Source: Zygaena filipendulae (taxonomy: Eukaryota > Arthropoda > Insecta > Lepidoptera > Zygaenidae). Taken from it: 64,000 nucleotides of DNA. The position numbers and the translations under genes are program-made. The stretch's first letter is position 1. Each line of letters starts with the position of its first letter. Below are positions 1-11,400 of this stretch, in pieces. The notes beneath the pieces were generated by a model that saw nothing but the letters and a program-made list of their open reading frames with translations, was not told where the DNA came from and searched no databases. The stretch is from positions 3,874,001-3,938,000 of the forward strand of contig OU015666.1 of NCBI GenBank assembly GCA_907165275.2, in the 5' to 3' direction.

Positions 1-488
1 AAGAATCTCGTTACATTAACGGCATAATCCAGCAATTCTTCACACTTGGAATGCCAACATGGATTTAAAAGGCAGCTGTATAATTGCAGTCATATATACT
101 GTGCAAGATTTAGCCGATATAGGCAAAGTTATGGAAGATGCTTCAATAGCTGCGATTCTAGTTCGACTTCTAGGAGGCTTAAGTCCTCAATATGCTCCTT
201 TATGCGCATGGTGACGTAATGTATCGTGCTACTGGAGTTTGTTGCGCAGCTTTTTCTCTTCAGCCATAGCGCTAGGAAGCTGTGAAGGGTGGATATTTTA
301 TGGGTGCTGGCTGCTGTCATAACTGTAATTTTATTGACGTCAATAAGATACACATTATTGGCCAAATTTGATTAAACGATTTGACTATGACTTTGATTTT
401 GACTTGTCGCAAAAGAATTGATGAAGTTAAGTCCGATCTCTTTTATCATTTTAGAAATAAAACATAGTGTCACTTGGTTGTCTTGTAG
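1..488. other. Non-coding left edge
   Basis: AT-rich sequence without a recognisable gene, RNA or complete repeat. Short open frames here have no family resemblance that I can see. Confidence 0.4.
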
Positions 489-587
489 ATGATACGAAGT
501 TCACCGGGTCTTCTAGTGTATTCTTTTAGTGTCGTCTTCGTCTTGATCGTCTTAAATATTAATTATTTACTACGTAGGTATCTACAT

Positions 588-833
588 TGTACAATGAGTC
601 GTACAATCGAATTACTGGTGGGTGACACTTTTACGATACACCAAATCATTTACGTTGGACTTTCCAGAGTTAAAACCTTAGATGGAGTACATCTTATCAA
701 TTTAGATCCAAGTCAAATCAAGGCACAAGAGAGCTCTATTGTAGAGTACAACCGCCTGCGCACGTTATACCGCCCTGACTTGGCCAAATTAACTATAAAC
801 AGAAAACGCGTAAAAAAAAAAAACGGATACTGA
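588..833 (+). pseudogene. C-terminal fragment of a PIF1-like helicase (Helitron-type)
   Basis: The frame ending in a stop at 831-833 contains IYVGLSRVKTLDGVHLINLD followed by IKAQ and an EYNRLR block. In PIF1/RRM3-type helicases the last conserved motif reads YVALSR, followed by a short tail, and Helitron transposons carry such a helicase. What is visible is only the last ~80 residues of a protein normally many hundreds long. The upstream part of the open frame (489-587) has no resemblance to the family. It is best read as the broken 3' end of a Helitron-type element or a relic of one. A fragment of a cellular PIF1 gene is less likely, because no further exons are visible and the surroundings are repeats. 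Confidence 0.6.
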
Positions 834-1040
834 ATGGGCAATTCACTCAAACATTTTAAACGTCCAAGAAAATACAGAAAACACAAAAAAGATAGTTATA
901 CCACGGAAACGTAGGAAAATAAACTAAATTGACAAAAACCATTTTATTATGAATAATAATTACCTACTAATAATTTCTGTAAAAAGTTTTTCTTTTCCGA
1001 TTCATTTATCCATTTCTGTTAATATACAATAATATTGTGA

Positions 1041-1495
1041 CCTATATATCTAGACACGCAGTAGCGTGTCAAGCCAAGTTCAGGCTAACAGAACTGGCGA
1101 GCAGCACCGTGTGTAACTTTTGACCCCGTCATAACTCAAAAACTATTTCACATAAACATGTCAATATGAATCACGTATTCTAAAATAGAAGCTCTGATTC
1201 TTCACTCGTTAGTACGTCACGCGATAGGAGCGATGCAGGATCAGGGGAAAAAAAATAGAATCGTTTTTGGTGGTGGTGTCTGTCGACAAGAGTTGTGGTG
1301 TCATGTCTCCAAAATATTTTACTGCATGCGGTGTTTTCTTTAAATGTAAGCAAAATACGTTTTAATTATAAATGTAACTATTTTTATTCGTGTTTGTTTT
1401 ATTTATTATTTTATCTATTGAATCTAGACACGCTGTAGCATGTTAAGCCGAGTTCAAGCTGACAACTGGCGAGCAGCACTGTGTGTAATATTACA
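1041..1495 (+). repeat. Two diverged direct copies of a ~75-bp repeat
   Basis: Around 1048-1115 and again around 1425-1490 the sequence runs TCTAGACACGC(A/T)GTAGC, then AAGCC(A/G)AGTTCA and AACTGGCGAGCAGCAC. A second pair, near 945-980 and 1725-1775, shares TTTTATTATGAA and TAATTTCTGTA. The region is therefore built from duplicated, degenerate repeat material, plausibly linked to the helicase fragment just upstream. Confidence 0.6.
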
Positions 1496-1780
1496 CGAAC
1501 CCTTACTTATTATGCCTGTAATGTAAGAATCATCAATCAAAATTGATGACAGCCGGTCTTTGGATTTTATGGTCTTTAAATATTTATGTATATGTTTATG
1601 TGTTATGGTCTTTACATAGTTACCTTGATTTGTTTTAAATCCAAACATATTAGTTTCAGTAGATACTTACTACCCCGTAAACAGATTGAAATACAATAGA
1701 TTAACAGAGACCATTTGGTATTAATTTTATTATGAACAAGTACCTAATACCTACTAGTAATTTCTGTACAAAAAGTAGTG

Positions 1781-2295
1781 ATATCCCATCAAAAACATAA
1801 ATGTGAAAGTGGAAGCCAAAGTTCAGTATTAGCTTAAGCTTAGTTGTCGACTTCGCCGACAAAAGAATTGATATCTAAATAGGTGCCAAGTTCTGTAGAT
1901 AATCCTGAAATATATTCAAAGGAGCATAGAACTCGGCTAGTTTTCACATTAAAGTTATCTTTAGCTAGTGAAATTATGAATCTTTTTTATATTATTATGA
2001 GCAAATTACTGTTTTTATACTGTAAGGTCAATAGATCTCACCCCTTCAATATTGTTTGCTGCTAAAAACAAGCCAATATCAAAAATATTTATACTATAGT
2101 TTTTAGCCAAATATAAGATATCTGGTGTGTGAAAACTAGCCAAGTTCTATGCTCCTTTGAATATATTTCAGGATTATCTACAGAACTTGGCACCTATTTA
2201 GATATCAATTCTTTTGTCGGCGAAGTCGACAACTAAGCTTAAGCTAATACTGAACTTTGGCTTCCACTTTCACATTTATGTTTTTGATGGGATAT
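1781..2295. repeat. Inverted repeat with 168-bp arms (foldback element)
   Basis: The left arm at 1781-1948 is the reverse complement of 2128-2295 over 168 positions with one mismatch that I can find (CTCGGC against the complement of GCCAAG). The spacer at 1949-2127 is 179 nt. Near-identical arms point to a young element or continuing arm-to-arm conversion. The right arm stops 17 bp before the stop codon of the secreted-protein gene at 2313, so read-through transcripts of that gene would enter it. Confidence 0.92.
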
Positions 2296-2312
2296 TATTA
2301 TCTACATAATAA

Positions 2313-2552
2313 TTAGCGCCACGTCGGATCTGGGTACCGAGGCAAGAAGTATATCACCACAGACTCCTTTTCAGAATCCACGCGTGTTTGTGAGTTGTCT
2401 GCGGTGGTGTCTGAAGGTACGTTCACCAAATCGGGTGGTATAGATTCTATGACTTCTTGGGGCCCAATCAGGGGCCTCATGTCAGGCACTTGATACAGAT
2501 TTGGCATAGCCAAAGCTACCGTTAGGAAGCTTACGAAAATTATCAGCTTCAT
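2313..2552 (-). CDS. Small secreted protein, 79 aa, family of unknown function
   Basis: The CDS starts at the ATG at 2550-2552 and ends with TAA at 2313-2315. Ten bases upstream of the ATG lies a strong 3' splice site (eight T then CAG, exon from 2562), so a 5' non-coding exon probably exists further right. The protein has a signal peptide (MKLIIFVSFLTVALA) and then a short proline-rich, acidic chain with no cysteine pairs and no membrane segment. It shares with the 177-aa protein at 33622-34155 the order signal peptide, PD(M/I)RP followed by P.EV, a VVI stretch, and a final WR. Its neighbour at 33622 also has a 3' splice site just before the ATG. I do not know the family's function. The neighbouring foldback repeat is only 17 bp beyond the stop codon. 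Confidence 0.7.
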   Translation of the reverse strand: MKLIIFVSFLTVALAMPNLYQVPDMRPLIGPQEVIESIPPDLVNVPSDTTADNSQTRVDSEKESVVIYFLPRYPDPTWR

Positions 2553-2692
2553 GTTTATATATCTGAAAAAAAATAATAATAATAATAATCCACTTCACAA
2601 CACACAGATCCACTTGACTCCACACTAAACTACCTATAAGCTTGACGTGTTGTGGCAACCAATCAAACGTGGTAGATATATACTACATATTA

Positions 2693-2830
2693 TTATATAC
2701 GCCCAGACTGGAAAATGGAACCCTGTGTTCATCACACAAACTCCACCCCACCGGGATTCGAACCCGGAACCGCTTGATTAGCGGGTAGGCATGGTGACCT
2801 ACTGCGCCAATCGGGTGAACTTCTGCTGTG
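2693..2830 (-). repeat. tRNA-derived SINE fragment
   Basis: Read on the minus strand it has a Pol III A-box-like TGGCGCAGTAGG and a perfect B box GGTTCGAATCC inside CCGGGTTCGAATCCCGG, followed by a shared body with GTGATGAACACAGGGTTCC. A second copy with the same head and body lies at 26660-26800. Two dispersed copies with a shared non-tRNA tail make this a SINE and not a tRNA gene. Confidence 0.75.
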
Positions 2831-3431
2831 AATAAGAGTTCAGTGCCATACATTAATTTTAACGGTCGACATTTGGTTTAAGGTGTTATAAAACTGTTAA
2901 TGAGATGGTGGTAGAACCCCTGAGAGCCAATTCTGCTCGCTGCAGGAGTGTTTCGCTATTGCGTTTTGCATGAGTAAAATTGACCTTCAGGCGGAAATAG
3001 TTTTTAACTTTTTTTGAAGATATATTTTGTATACTATATACCTAGGTAAAATATTAGCAAAATACGTCAAACCCACTCACCTGACGGTTTTATTGTTTGA
3101 AATACAATGATCGATAACGAGGATTACCAGTTAATATACAGCTACAATAGATACCAACGTATTAACTATTAGGTACTACTATATAGACGAACATTGATAA
3201 CCGATGGTTTTCTGCACGATAAGGCATTGCTTAACACTGCTAAAGCTGCACGTAGGTACAGAGGAACGATTCTACTAACGTAAAAACATCGCTCTACATC
3301 TATACCTACAGGCTCCCAATTCCCATCACAATATACCCCTGTCGCAACAATCTGCTTAGTACGAGTAAATATATGTATATCGGAGGAGACCCTAATCATG
3401 GCCCAAGTTGCAATTTTTTATTGCGCCTGCC

Positions 3432-3564
3432 GGGCTAAGATGCGCAAGACGACAAAATTTTATCGAGCCATTTTATCGATTCTCGTCGACATATTGTATG
3501 GCTTTGTCGACGAGAATCGATAAAATGGCTCGATAAAATTTTGTCGTCTTGCGCATCTTAGCCC
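3432..3564. repeat. Perfect 60-bp inverted repeat with a 13-nt loop
   Basis: Positions 3432-3491 and 3505-3564 are exact reverse complements over 60 bp, separated by 13 nt. The element starts GGGCTAAGATGCGCAAG and has no other content. It looks like a very short foldback MITE. Transcribed on either strand it would form a long, perfectly paired hairpin. Confidence 0.95.
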
Positions 3565-4047
3565 CCCAGGTCAATATATTTATAGTTTTTAAGCTTTATC
3601 TGACTGTACTTTACATATACTTACAAGCGAGTTGACGACAGAAAAAATAGGTAAAAACGGAAGGTGCCAACTCGCGCGCCCGCACGAGTTTGATACGCGC
3701 GAGTTGACGAACAACTCGAACAGAATTAACTCTAAATTACATTCTACACCTACAACATACAGGTGTATTACATACTTACACATTTATTATTAGTTGTGTT
3801 CGAACTTCCACGTTTTGACTCCGATGAATTCCGGAATTCCTTGGAAAATTCCCAAGTCGAACCGCGCGTGTTCAAGATCCATCATTAGATATACTAATTT
3901 TCAAGCTTATACTTACTTGTAAGTTTCCGAGAAAAACCTCTGTAACGAACGGACATGGGACATGAGTGACGGGAATGATTGTTCTTATTGGGGTTCCATT
4001 TTCCATTTTAAGAGAGGTAAGTATCTACGGTACTACAATGAAAAGAC

Positions 4048-4215
4048 ATATAATATCATTAAAAGACAGCGCTGCTGAGTTTCTTGTCAGTTCTTCTCAG
4101 CAGAGGACGTATTCCGAACTGACGGTAATTTATAGTTCTAAGAACCTGCTGACGATTACAAGTGATTGTAACCAATCCTAGTAATAAATAGCTTTTGAAT
4201 TTTGAATTGAATGAA
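4048..4215 (+). mobile_element. 3' end fragment of the same LINE family as 49234-51179
   Basis: From AAAGACAGCGCTGCTGAG through CCGAACTGACGGTAATTTA and GATTACAAGTGATTGTAACC to a TTTTGAATTTTGAATTG tail, this matches the 3' untranslated end of the LINE at 49234-51179 read on its own coding strand. It is a short, severely 5'-truncated copy, as expected from incomplete target-primed reverse transcription. No coding sequence remains. Confidence 0.85.
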
Positions 4216-6390
4216 TATAAATTTAAAAAGTATAATATAAATTAAAAAAAAAAGATAATTTTCGGTGTAAATCCACAACGGTCAGTGTTAAATAAAACAA
4301 CACACCATTTTGATTAAGAAACCAACATTATATACTTTATTCTCATATTTTATTTATTATAATTTTCTTGTGTTTTTCCATTACATCAAAATTAACACTA
4401 AATATGTATATTTGGCAATATAAAAATAAGGAATACATTTTTTTAATCGGACCACCGCACTATCTAAATTTATTTTAAAGATAAACATGACTAATTTATA
4501 TGTAGAAATATGACTAAAATTATTTAGGTAGTATATACACTCTCCTGTTTTTCCAAATGCTTTCATAGCTTTGCTGTAAATTGAAATTTATACAAATGTG
4601 GTAGAGTTCGACTAAGCTTTACCTGAGTAACCTAGGAAATAAGTACTCACAAAAATCATTAATTTGATATTATTACTGAGCAATACACAATTATTTCTTT
4701 TTTTTTTTAATAGTTTACATTGAAACGAGAGTTGAGACTTGTGCCTCGTAGAAACAGATTCGCAAAAAAAAACAATCAGTCGCGTTTATTATAATTTGAT
4801 GGTTTCTATTAGTTGCAACCAATAAACCAAAGGAAGAGAACTTTGCACTAGAAAATGACCCAACATCGTTTTAAATATACCGATTTTTATTTTGAAGTAG
4901 AGTTAGTATCGTATGAGAACTAACTTTCGAATAATAAGGTCGAGTTTTAATTCTATGTACACGGTACATTTTGTAAGAAATAGATTAACGTACTTTTCCT
5001 TTTTTTGAGTCGGTAAGATGCGAGTGCTTTGTGTTGATAGAAGTTCCCATGGTTTTCTTTCACTGGTTATAACCAATTTACAAAGAAAGGAAGAAGAGAA
5101 AGAGAAGATTACAAGTCTAGAATAGATAGACCAGTTGTCAAATACGCTGTATTAAACTGACAATATCCATTTTATAAAGCGACTACTCCATCATTTTCGA
5201 TAGAGTTGGGGACACCCGTTTCTCTACTGCAACATTTATTACCATTTAATATTAACATATTTGTTCAAAATTCAACACAATTAGGGAAATTCTAAATTCT
5301 AAGGACACTAGATAAAAGAGTTTTGTGCTATCGAATTACACGCAATTCAATTCCGATAAAAAAGTAATTGTCAATTTAAGAATCGTCATTAACTAACTAA
5401 GGTCCGTATTAATAAATGCTACTCAAAGCTGACGCTCTCTCGAGGCATTGTCTCGCTCAAAGGACTGGTAATGAGGAAGATAAACACTTAAAAGCGTATC
5501 AAGTTTGACTAGCGTTTATCAAAACGGGCCCAAGTTTTATCAATTGATAAGGCTCGGTATCTAGTATTTATTCATATATTATAAATCGATTTAAATAAAA
5601 ACAATAGTTGTAATATTATAATAGTAATGTTTTTGTCATGACATAAAGGTACAAACAGGAGCGTAAAGAACTATTCGCTATCTAATTTGCTTAAATTACG
5701 AAACTTATTTAAAACGCGCATGCGATGCGGGATTACTTTACATGTACATTACACACAGTCCTTTTAAGATTGTAGAATTTACTTATCTATTGAGAAATGA
5801 TTTTTATCTAAAACCTCGATAATTATCATAGACATATGAAATATTTATATCGGTGACTAATATATAATAATTTTTTTTTATATTTTATTTAATTTATCCA
5901 GATCTTAAATCTACAATACGTAAACATCAAAATAAGTTTTACTTAATTTTAACAGCTAAATAATCTAAACAATCATAAACAATTTAATATTTTATCCTTT
6001 TACATAAAAAATATATAACATCGAAACATTTTCATTACAAAAATAGAACAATTGGAAAAAATATAATAAGAAAATAAGCAATTCACGAATCAAACTTTAA
6101 TCATTTTATAGGGTACACGTTCGAGCAAAAAATTGGTCACCCTACCGAGGGGGTTTCGATTTAATTGCACGTCAGTGTAAAATCGAGAAAAGGCGCGTAC
6201 TTTTTTTTTAACCAACTGAATAACAAATATAGTGTAGACAAATAATGTAATAAAAATTTATTATTTTATTTTGGCAAAAATCTCTAACCACCACGACTCA
6301 ATACAGAGCTACAGGAATGTAATAGAAGCGGCTGCTTTTATAAAACCAACTTCAGAAATGCTATATAAAAGATTCAGATGCCGCAGACCA
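4216..6390. other. AT-rich non-coding stretch with one small MITE
   Basis: No gene is visible. At about 5400-5530 a small inverted-repeat element begins GGTCCGTATTAATAAATGCT and ends with the approximate complement CGTTTATCAAAACGGGCCC. The rest is AT-rich, without longer open frames or recognisable repeats. Confidence 0.5.
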
Positions 6391-6563
6391 GTAGGGGGAG
6401 CACGAATTTTTTCGCTCTCGTCTAGTCGATATCGTCGTAATGTCAAAGCGTTTTTTTGTATGGAAAATGAACAACACTGGATAGGTGGCGCTGTTCATTT
6501 TCCATACAAAAAAAATGCTCGATATCGACGAGACGAGAGCGAAAAAATTCGTGCTCCCCCTAC
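6391..6563. mobile_element. Hairpin MITE of 173 bp
   Basis: The ends are complementary from GTAGGGGGAGCACGAA at 6391 to TTCGTGCTCCCCCTAC at 6563, and the pairing continues through CGCTCTCGTCT, GTCGATATCG and ATGGAAAATGAACA with small bulges. The 128-codon open frame across it (6271-6657) arises from the palindrome and shows no protein family. Confidence 0.85.
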
Positions 6564-6825
6564 AGGTCGGTGCTATTTAAACTTACATCGCGTGCAAAAA
6601 ATTTTGACCTTTATGGTTGAAGTGTGTGATGTCAAAATTTCTAGTGCACAATTTTGATGTATAGTTAAAATAACCCTATACCTACTTCTAAAAGAGAAAG
6701 AGATAGGTAGCAAGCTCTCTCAATAAGATTTTAGGTTATGTTCTAATTAGTAGCATCATAAATCCAGACCGCAACGACCGTGACGGAAGCGTAAATTTCG
6801 ACTGAAGCGAAGCAGAGAAAAACAC

Positions 6826-7157
6826 AATGGGCATGTTGACTAATTTTTATTTTTTACTCCGTCTTGTAGATTATTAAAAGATATTGGACACGTATTTTTT
6901 CTTTTTTTACGTAATCAAAAAATAACGGCGATATATTGAGTTGAAATTTCGCGTGACGTCACTATTCTGATAGTTTGTATGGCGGTTTTGCGGTTAGTGA
7001 CGTCACGACCCCCTCACCCTAAACTTTAATGCGCTTTATCTCTGTATATTTTAATTTATTTAAAAAAGCAAAAAATACGTGTCTATTGTTTTTTTTATTT
7101 TCTAACTGATGGACTAATTATAATTTTGATTTTCAAAAGTAGTCCACATCCCTATTG
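6826..7157. mobile_element. MITE family B, complete copy (TGACGTCA-bearing)
   Basis: A roughly 330-bp element with terminal inverted repeats. It runs inward from AATGGGCATGTTGACTA through ACTCCGTC to AATATTGGACACGTATTTTTT, and outward through ATACGTGTCTATTG and GGACTAATTATAATTTTGA to TAGTCCACATCCCTATT. The centre carries two GTGACGTCA boxes in inverse orientation around a GCGGTTTTGCGG core. Partial copies occur at 7405-7500, 12309-12468, 14315-14500, 16675-16845, 43765-43930 and 44270-44345. Confidence 0.8.
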
Positions 7158-7678
7158 TAAAAGGAATCTTTAAAAGGCATCAACTATGAATCGTGTTTTG
7201 TTAGTTCAGTTTTTAATTTCTTTTTATTACGACGATGAGACAAAAAGGGGGGAAATCAAAAAACACTACTACTGGTGGGTTGAAATAACTTCATCATCAT
7301 CATTCATTTTCGCTTTAGTCCAAGGTTATCGAATGTCCTTGTTTACATTTACAACTAAATTTTTATTACGATGTTCCACTACGTACAAAAGGCAATTTGA
7401 CTAAATCTTTTGTTTGTATTCCGTCTGGTAGATTTCTAAAAAAAAATATTGGACACGTATTTTTTTTAACGTAATCAAAAAATAACGGTTATACCTCAGA
7501 GTAAATATACTACGTACTGTAGCGAATGTTGTCTCGGACACTTGTTTTGAACAGTCTCTATAGGAGTAAATTTTGCAATCAACTAATATTGAACTAGAGC
7601 GTGCTGAAGATAATTATAATAATTAAAGGTGAGCTCGCGAGCCGCGTTCCCGGGGGAGGCTGGACCAGGGCTCGCAGC

Positions 7679-8130
7679 TTAGCCCTTGTTCTCCACTGGG
7701 GTGGTGTTGAGGCTGGTCGGCGGCTTGTTCACTAACGTCTTGAACTGTTCCGGAATTGGTAGCTCCGTATCATCTCCATTCGGTTTCGGCCTCTCACATT
7801 CCTTCACTTTCCGTCCGTCAAAAAATCTCTTCTCATTTTTCAATTCCATCTGACGTCCCAAAAAAAAATAATAATAAAAAAGGTTGATATTGTAGCAGAA
7901 TGCTACAGTACGTTATACGTTGTTGGGTCAAAGTATATTTTCATCTTACCTGTTCTAAAATGGTAAAATATTTGTCCCCATAGGACTTTTAGTTTCTCCT
8001 TCCTGATTGGTCCGCGTTCATGCTTCTGTAGATAAGTTAGGTTGTAGTCGCTCGCTTGAAGGTTTTGTTTTATTACACTTTCAATCCGATGTCTGATACT
8101 TTTTATGTAGGCACTCGTACATTTTCTCAC
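7679..8130 (-). CDS. Unresolved putative exons of an unknown gene
   Basis: Two minus-strand open frames look somewhat coding. One (8130-7903) contains QASDYNLTYLQKHERGPIRK and reaches a good donor, ACAG|GTAAG, near 7944. The other (7861-7679) follows a pyrimidine-rich tract and CGTCAG, opens ATGGAATTGAAAAATGAG and ends VENKG then a stop. However, joining that donor to that acceptor shifts the frame and meets an early stop, and the first frame has no ATG. I do not recognise either protein. They lie just downstream of the sorting nexin's last exon on the same strand. They may be exons of another gene, or chance. Confidence 0.25.
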
Positions 8131-8164
8131 ATGTGTGATGAAAAATAATGTGTGTCACTGGGGG

Positions 8165-8275
8165 CCAAAATACTTTGATTTCGGGTGACATATATATTGA
8201 ATTCCTCGCTACGCTCAGGATTCTACTTTAGAATCCTTCGCTTTGCTCGAAATTCAAAATCACATCCTCGGGGAA
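8165..8275. repeat. Short dispersed repeat (CTCGCTACGCTC type)
   Basis: CCTCGCTACGCTCAGGATTCTA followed by TTCGCTTTGCTCGAAATTC resembles 18680-18760, which has CCTCGCCACGCTCGGGGATTA and TGTTACGCTCAGGGTTCAA. It is an unnamed repeat with no coding content. Confidence 0.45.
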
Positions 8276-8499
8276 CAACACAGATAACTATTTCATTAAT
8301 TTGGAACAGCAAAATATACGTATACGCGTCTATTATTTTTTTATCATCTACTTAACTGAGACAGACTAAAAACAAAAATTCAGTCAAATAGCCCATTGCG
8401 TTTTGAAGGATTATGCCATTAATCTAGCTGGTAATAAGGTCGTGTTTCGCGTACGCGTTGTTAAGGGGAGAGCGCGCGGCGCCGCCGTCAGTCCCCTAC

Positions 8500-11400
8500 T
8501 CATTTGATCGCCCGCGCTTCCGGCAGGAACGCGTCCCAGTAACGGATGGCCTGAAATCATAATAGTTATTTAACAGAGAGATAAGAAATAAATTCGCGAT
8601 GAAAATATGACATAACCAGCTGTTCCTCGCGTTAATGTCGGAGTTCCCGCGGGAATTCCGGGATAAAAAGTACCCTATGCCCTTTTCTGTACATCTAACA
8701 ATGTGTATGCAAAATTTCACGATGATGGGTTGAGTACTTAAGCCTTGAAAGTGTTACAAACAAACAAACAAACTCGCATTCGTTACATCACCGACAATAG
8801 GGTAAAAATAACGGGAAAACCGCAAATAACTAGATGAAGGCATAATGTCCGTTTTCACCAACACCCCCTATACTACCACCTAAGTATGGGATCCTTTACT
8901 TAAAAGCTTCTCTAAACCAGCCCCTGAATTGTGATTTGTGAGCCCCTAACAGTTGGTGAAACAGAAACAACCGTCTAACGGTCACCTAAAAAGGGGTTTA
9001 GGGGATCCCGTAAACTCCCCCGAGGGTGCCTCCCCCCCCAGCTGCGCGTGCGCAGCGCGGGCCGGCGCGTGCTGGCTACCTGCGCCTGGTGGTGCATGTG
9101 GTGCTCGAGGTAGCGCAGCAGCGCGGCGCGCGTGTAGGCTACCTGCGCCTGGTGGTGCATGTGGTGCTCGAGGTAGCGCAGCAGCGCGGCGCGCGTGTAG
9201 GGTACCTGCGCCTGGTGGTGCATGTGGTGCTCGAGGTAGCGCAGCAGCGCGGCGCGCGTGTAGGGTACCTGCGCCTGGTGGTGCATGTGGTGCTCGAGGT
9301 AGCGCAGCAGCGCGGCGCGCGTGTAGGGTACCTGCGCCTGGTGGTGCATGTGGTGCTCGAGGTAGCGCAGCAGCGCGGCGCGCGTGTAGGCTACCTGCGC
9401 CTGGTGGTGCATGTGGTGCTCGAGGTAGCGCAGCAGCGCGGCGCGCGTGTAGGGTACCTGCGCCTGGTGGTGCATGTGGTGCTCGAGGTAGCGCAGCAGC
9501 GCGGCGCGCGTGTAGGGTACCTGCGCCTGGTGGTGCATGTGGTGCTCGAGGTAGCGCAGCAGCGCGGCGCGCGTGTAGGGTACCTGCGCCTGGTGGTGCA
9601 TGTGGTGCTCGAGGTAGCGCAGCAGCGCGGCGCGCGTGTAGGGTACCTGCGCCTGGTGGTGCATGTGGTGCTCGAGGTAGCGCAGCAGCGCGGCGCGCGT
9701 GTAGGGTACCTGCGCCTGGTGGTGCATGTGGTGCTCGAGGTAGCGCAGCAGCGCGGCGCGCGTGTAGGGTACCTGCGCCTGGTGGTGCATGTGGTGCTCG
9801 AGGTAGCGCAGCAGCGCGGCGCGCGTGTAGGGTACCTGCGCCTGGTGGTGCATGTGGTGCTCGAGGTAGCGCAGCAGCGCGGCGCGCGTGTAGGGTACCT
9901 GCGCCTGGTGGTGCATGTGGTGCTCGAGGTAGCGCAGCAGCGCGGCGCGCGTGTAGGCTACCTGCGCCTGGTGGTGCATGTGGTGCTCGAGGTAGCGCAG
10001 CAGCGCGGCGCGCGTGTAGGGTACCTGCGCCTGGTGGTGCATGTGGTGCTCGAGGTAGCGCAGCAGCGCGGCGCGCGTGTAGGGTACCTGCGCCTGGTGG
10101 TGCATGTGGTGCTCGAGGTAGCGCAGCAGCGCGGCGCGCGTGTAGGGTACCTGCGCCTGGTGGTGCATGTGGTGCTCGAGGTAGCGCAGCAGCGCGGCGC
10201 GCGTGTAGGGTACCTGCGCCTGGTGGTGCATGTGGTGCTCGAGGTAGCGCAGCAGCGCGGCGCGCGTGTAGGGTACCTGCGCCTGGTGGTGCATGTGGTG
10301 CTCGAGGTAGCGCAGCAGCGCGGCGCGCGTGTAGGGTACCTGCGCCTGGTGGTGCATGTGGTGCTCGAGGTAGCGCAGCAGCGCGGCGCGCGTGTAGGGT
10401 ACCTGCGCCTGGTGGTGCATGTGGTGCTCGAGGTAGCGCAGCAGCGCGGCGCGCGTGTAGGGTACCTGCGCCTGGTGGTGCATGTGGTGCTCGAGGTAGC
10501 GCAGCAGCGCGGCGCGCGTGTAGGGTACCTGCGCCTGGTGGTGCATGTGGTGCTCGAGGTAGCGCAGCAGCGCGGCGCGCGTGTAGGGTACCTGCGCCTG
10601 GTGGTGCATGTGGTGCTCGAGGTAGCGCAGCAGCGCGGCGCGCGTGTAGGGTACCTGCGCCTGGTGGTGCATGTGGTGCTCGAGGTAGCGCAGCAGCGCG
10701 GCGCGCGTGTAGGGTACCTGCGCCTGGTGGTGCATGTGGTGCTCGAGGTAGCGCAGCAGCGCGGCGCGCGTGTAGGGTACCTGCGCCTGGTGGTGCATGT
10801 GGTGCTCGAGGTAGCGCAGCAGCGCGGCGCGCGTGTAGGGTACCTGCGCCTGGTGGTGCATGTGGTGCTCGAGGTAGCGCAGCAGCGCGGCGCGCGTGTA
10901 GGCTACCTGCGCCTGGTGGTGCATGTGGTGCTCGAGGTAGCGCAGCAGCGCGGCGCGCGTGTAGGCTACCTGCGCCTGGTGGTGCATGTGGTGCTCGAGG
11001 TAGCGCAGCAGCGCGGCGCGCGTGTAGGGTACCTGCGCCTGGTGGTGCATGTGGTGCTCGAGGTAGCGCAGCTGCGCGGCGCGCGTGTAGGGTACCTGCG
11101 CCTGGTGGTGCATGTGGTGCTCGAGGTAGCGCAGCAGCGCGGCGCGCGTGTAGGGTACCTGCGCCTGGTGGTGCATGTGGTGCTCGAGGTAGCGCAGCAG
11201 CGCGGCGCGCGTGTAGGGTACCTGCGCCTGGTGGTGCATGTGGTGCTCGAGGTAGCGCAGCAGCGCGGCGCGCGTGTAGGGTACCTGCGCCTGGTGGTGC
11301 ATGTGGTGCTCGAGGTAGCGCAGCAGCGCGGCGCGCGTGTAGGGTACCTGCGCCTGGTGGTGCATGTGGTGCTCGAGGTAGCGCAGCAGCGCGGCGCGCG

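Noticed and set aside
2740..2825. tRNA gene (B box and A-box-like motif); also 26720-26790 and 55650-55745
   Set aside because: Each tRNA-like head is fused to a repeated non-tRNA body, and the cloverleaf pairing is poor, so these are SINE heads.
3169..3399. Minus-strand frame with GVYCDGNWEPVGIDVERC, vaguely like part of a complement-control (sushi) domain
   Set aside because: Only two of four cysteines fit, there is no neighbouring exon, and the flanks are repeats. Too weak to call.
6271..6657. 128-codon open frame
   Set aside because: Its middle is the hairpin MITE at 6391-6563 read through both arms; no protein family is recognisable.
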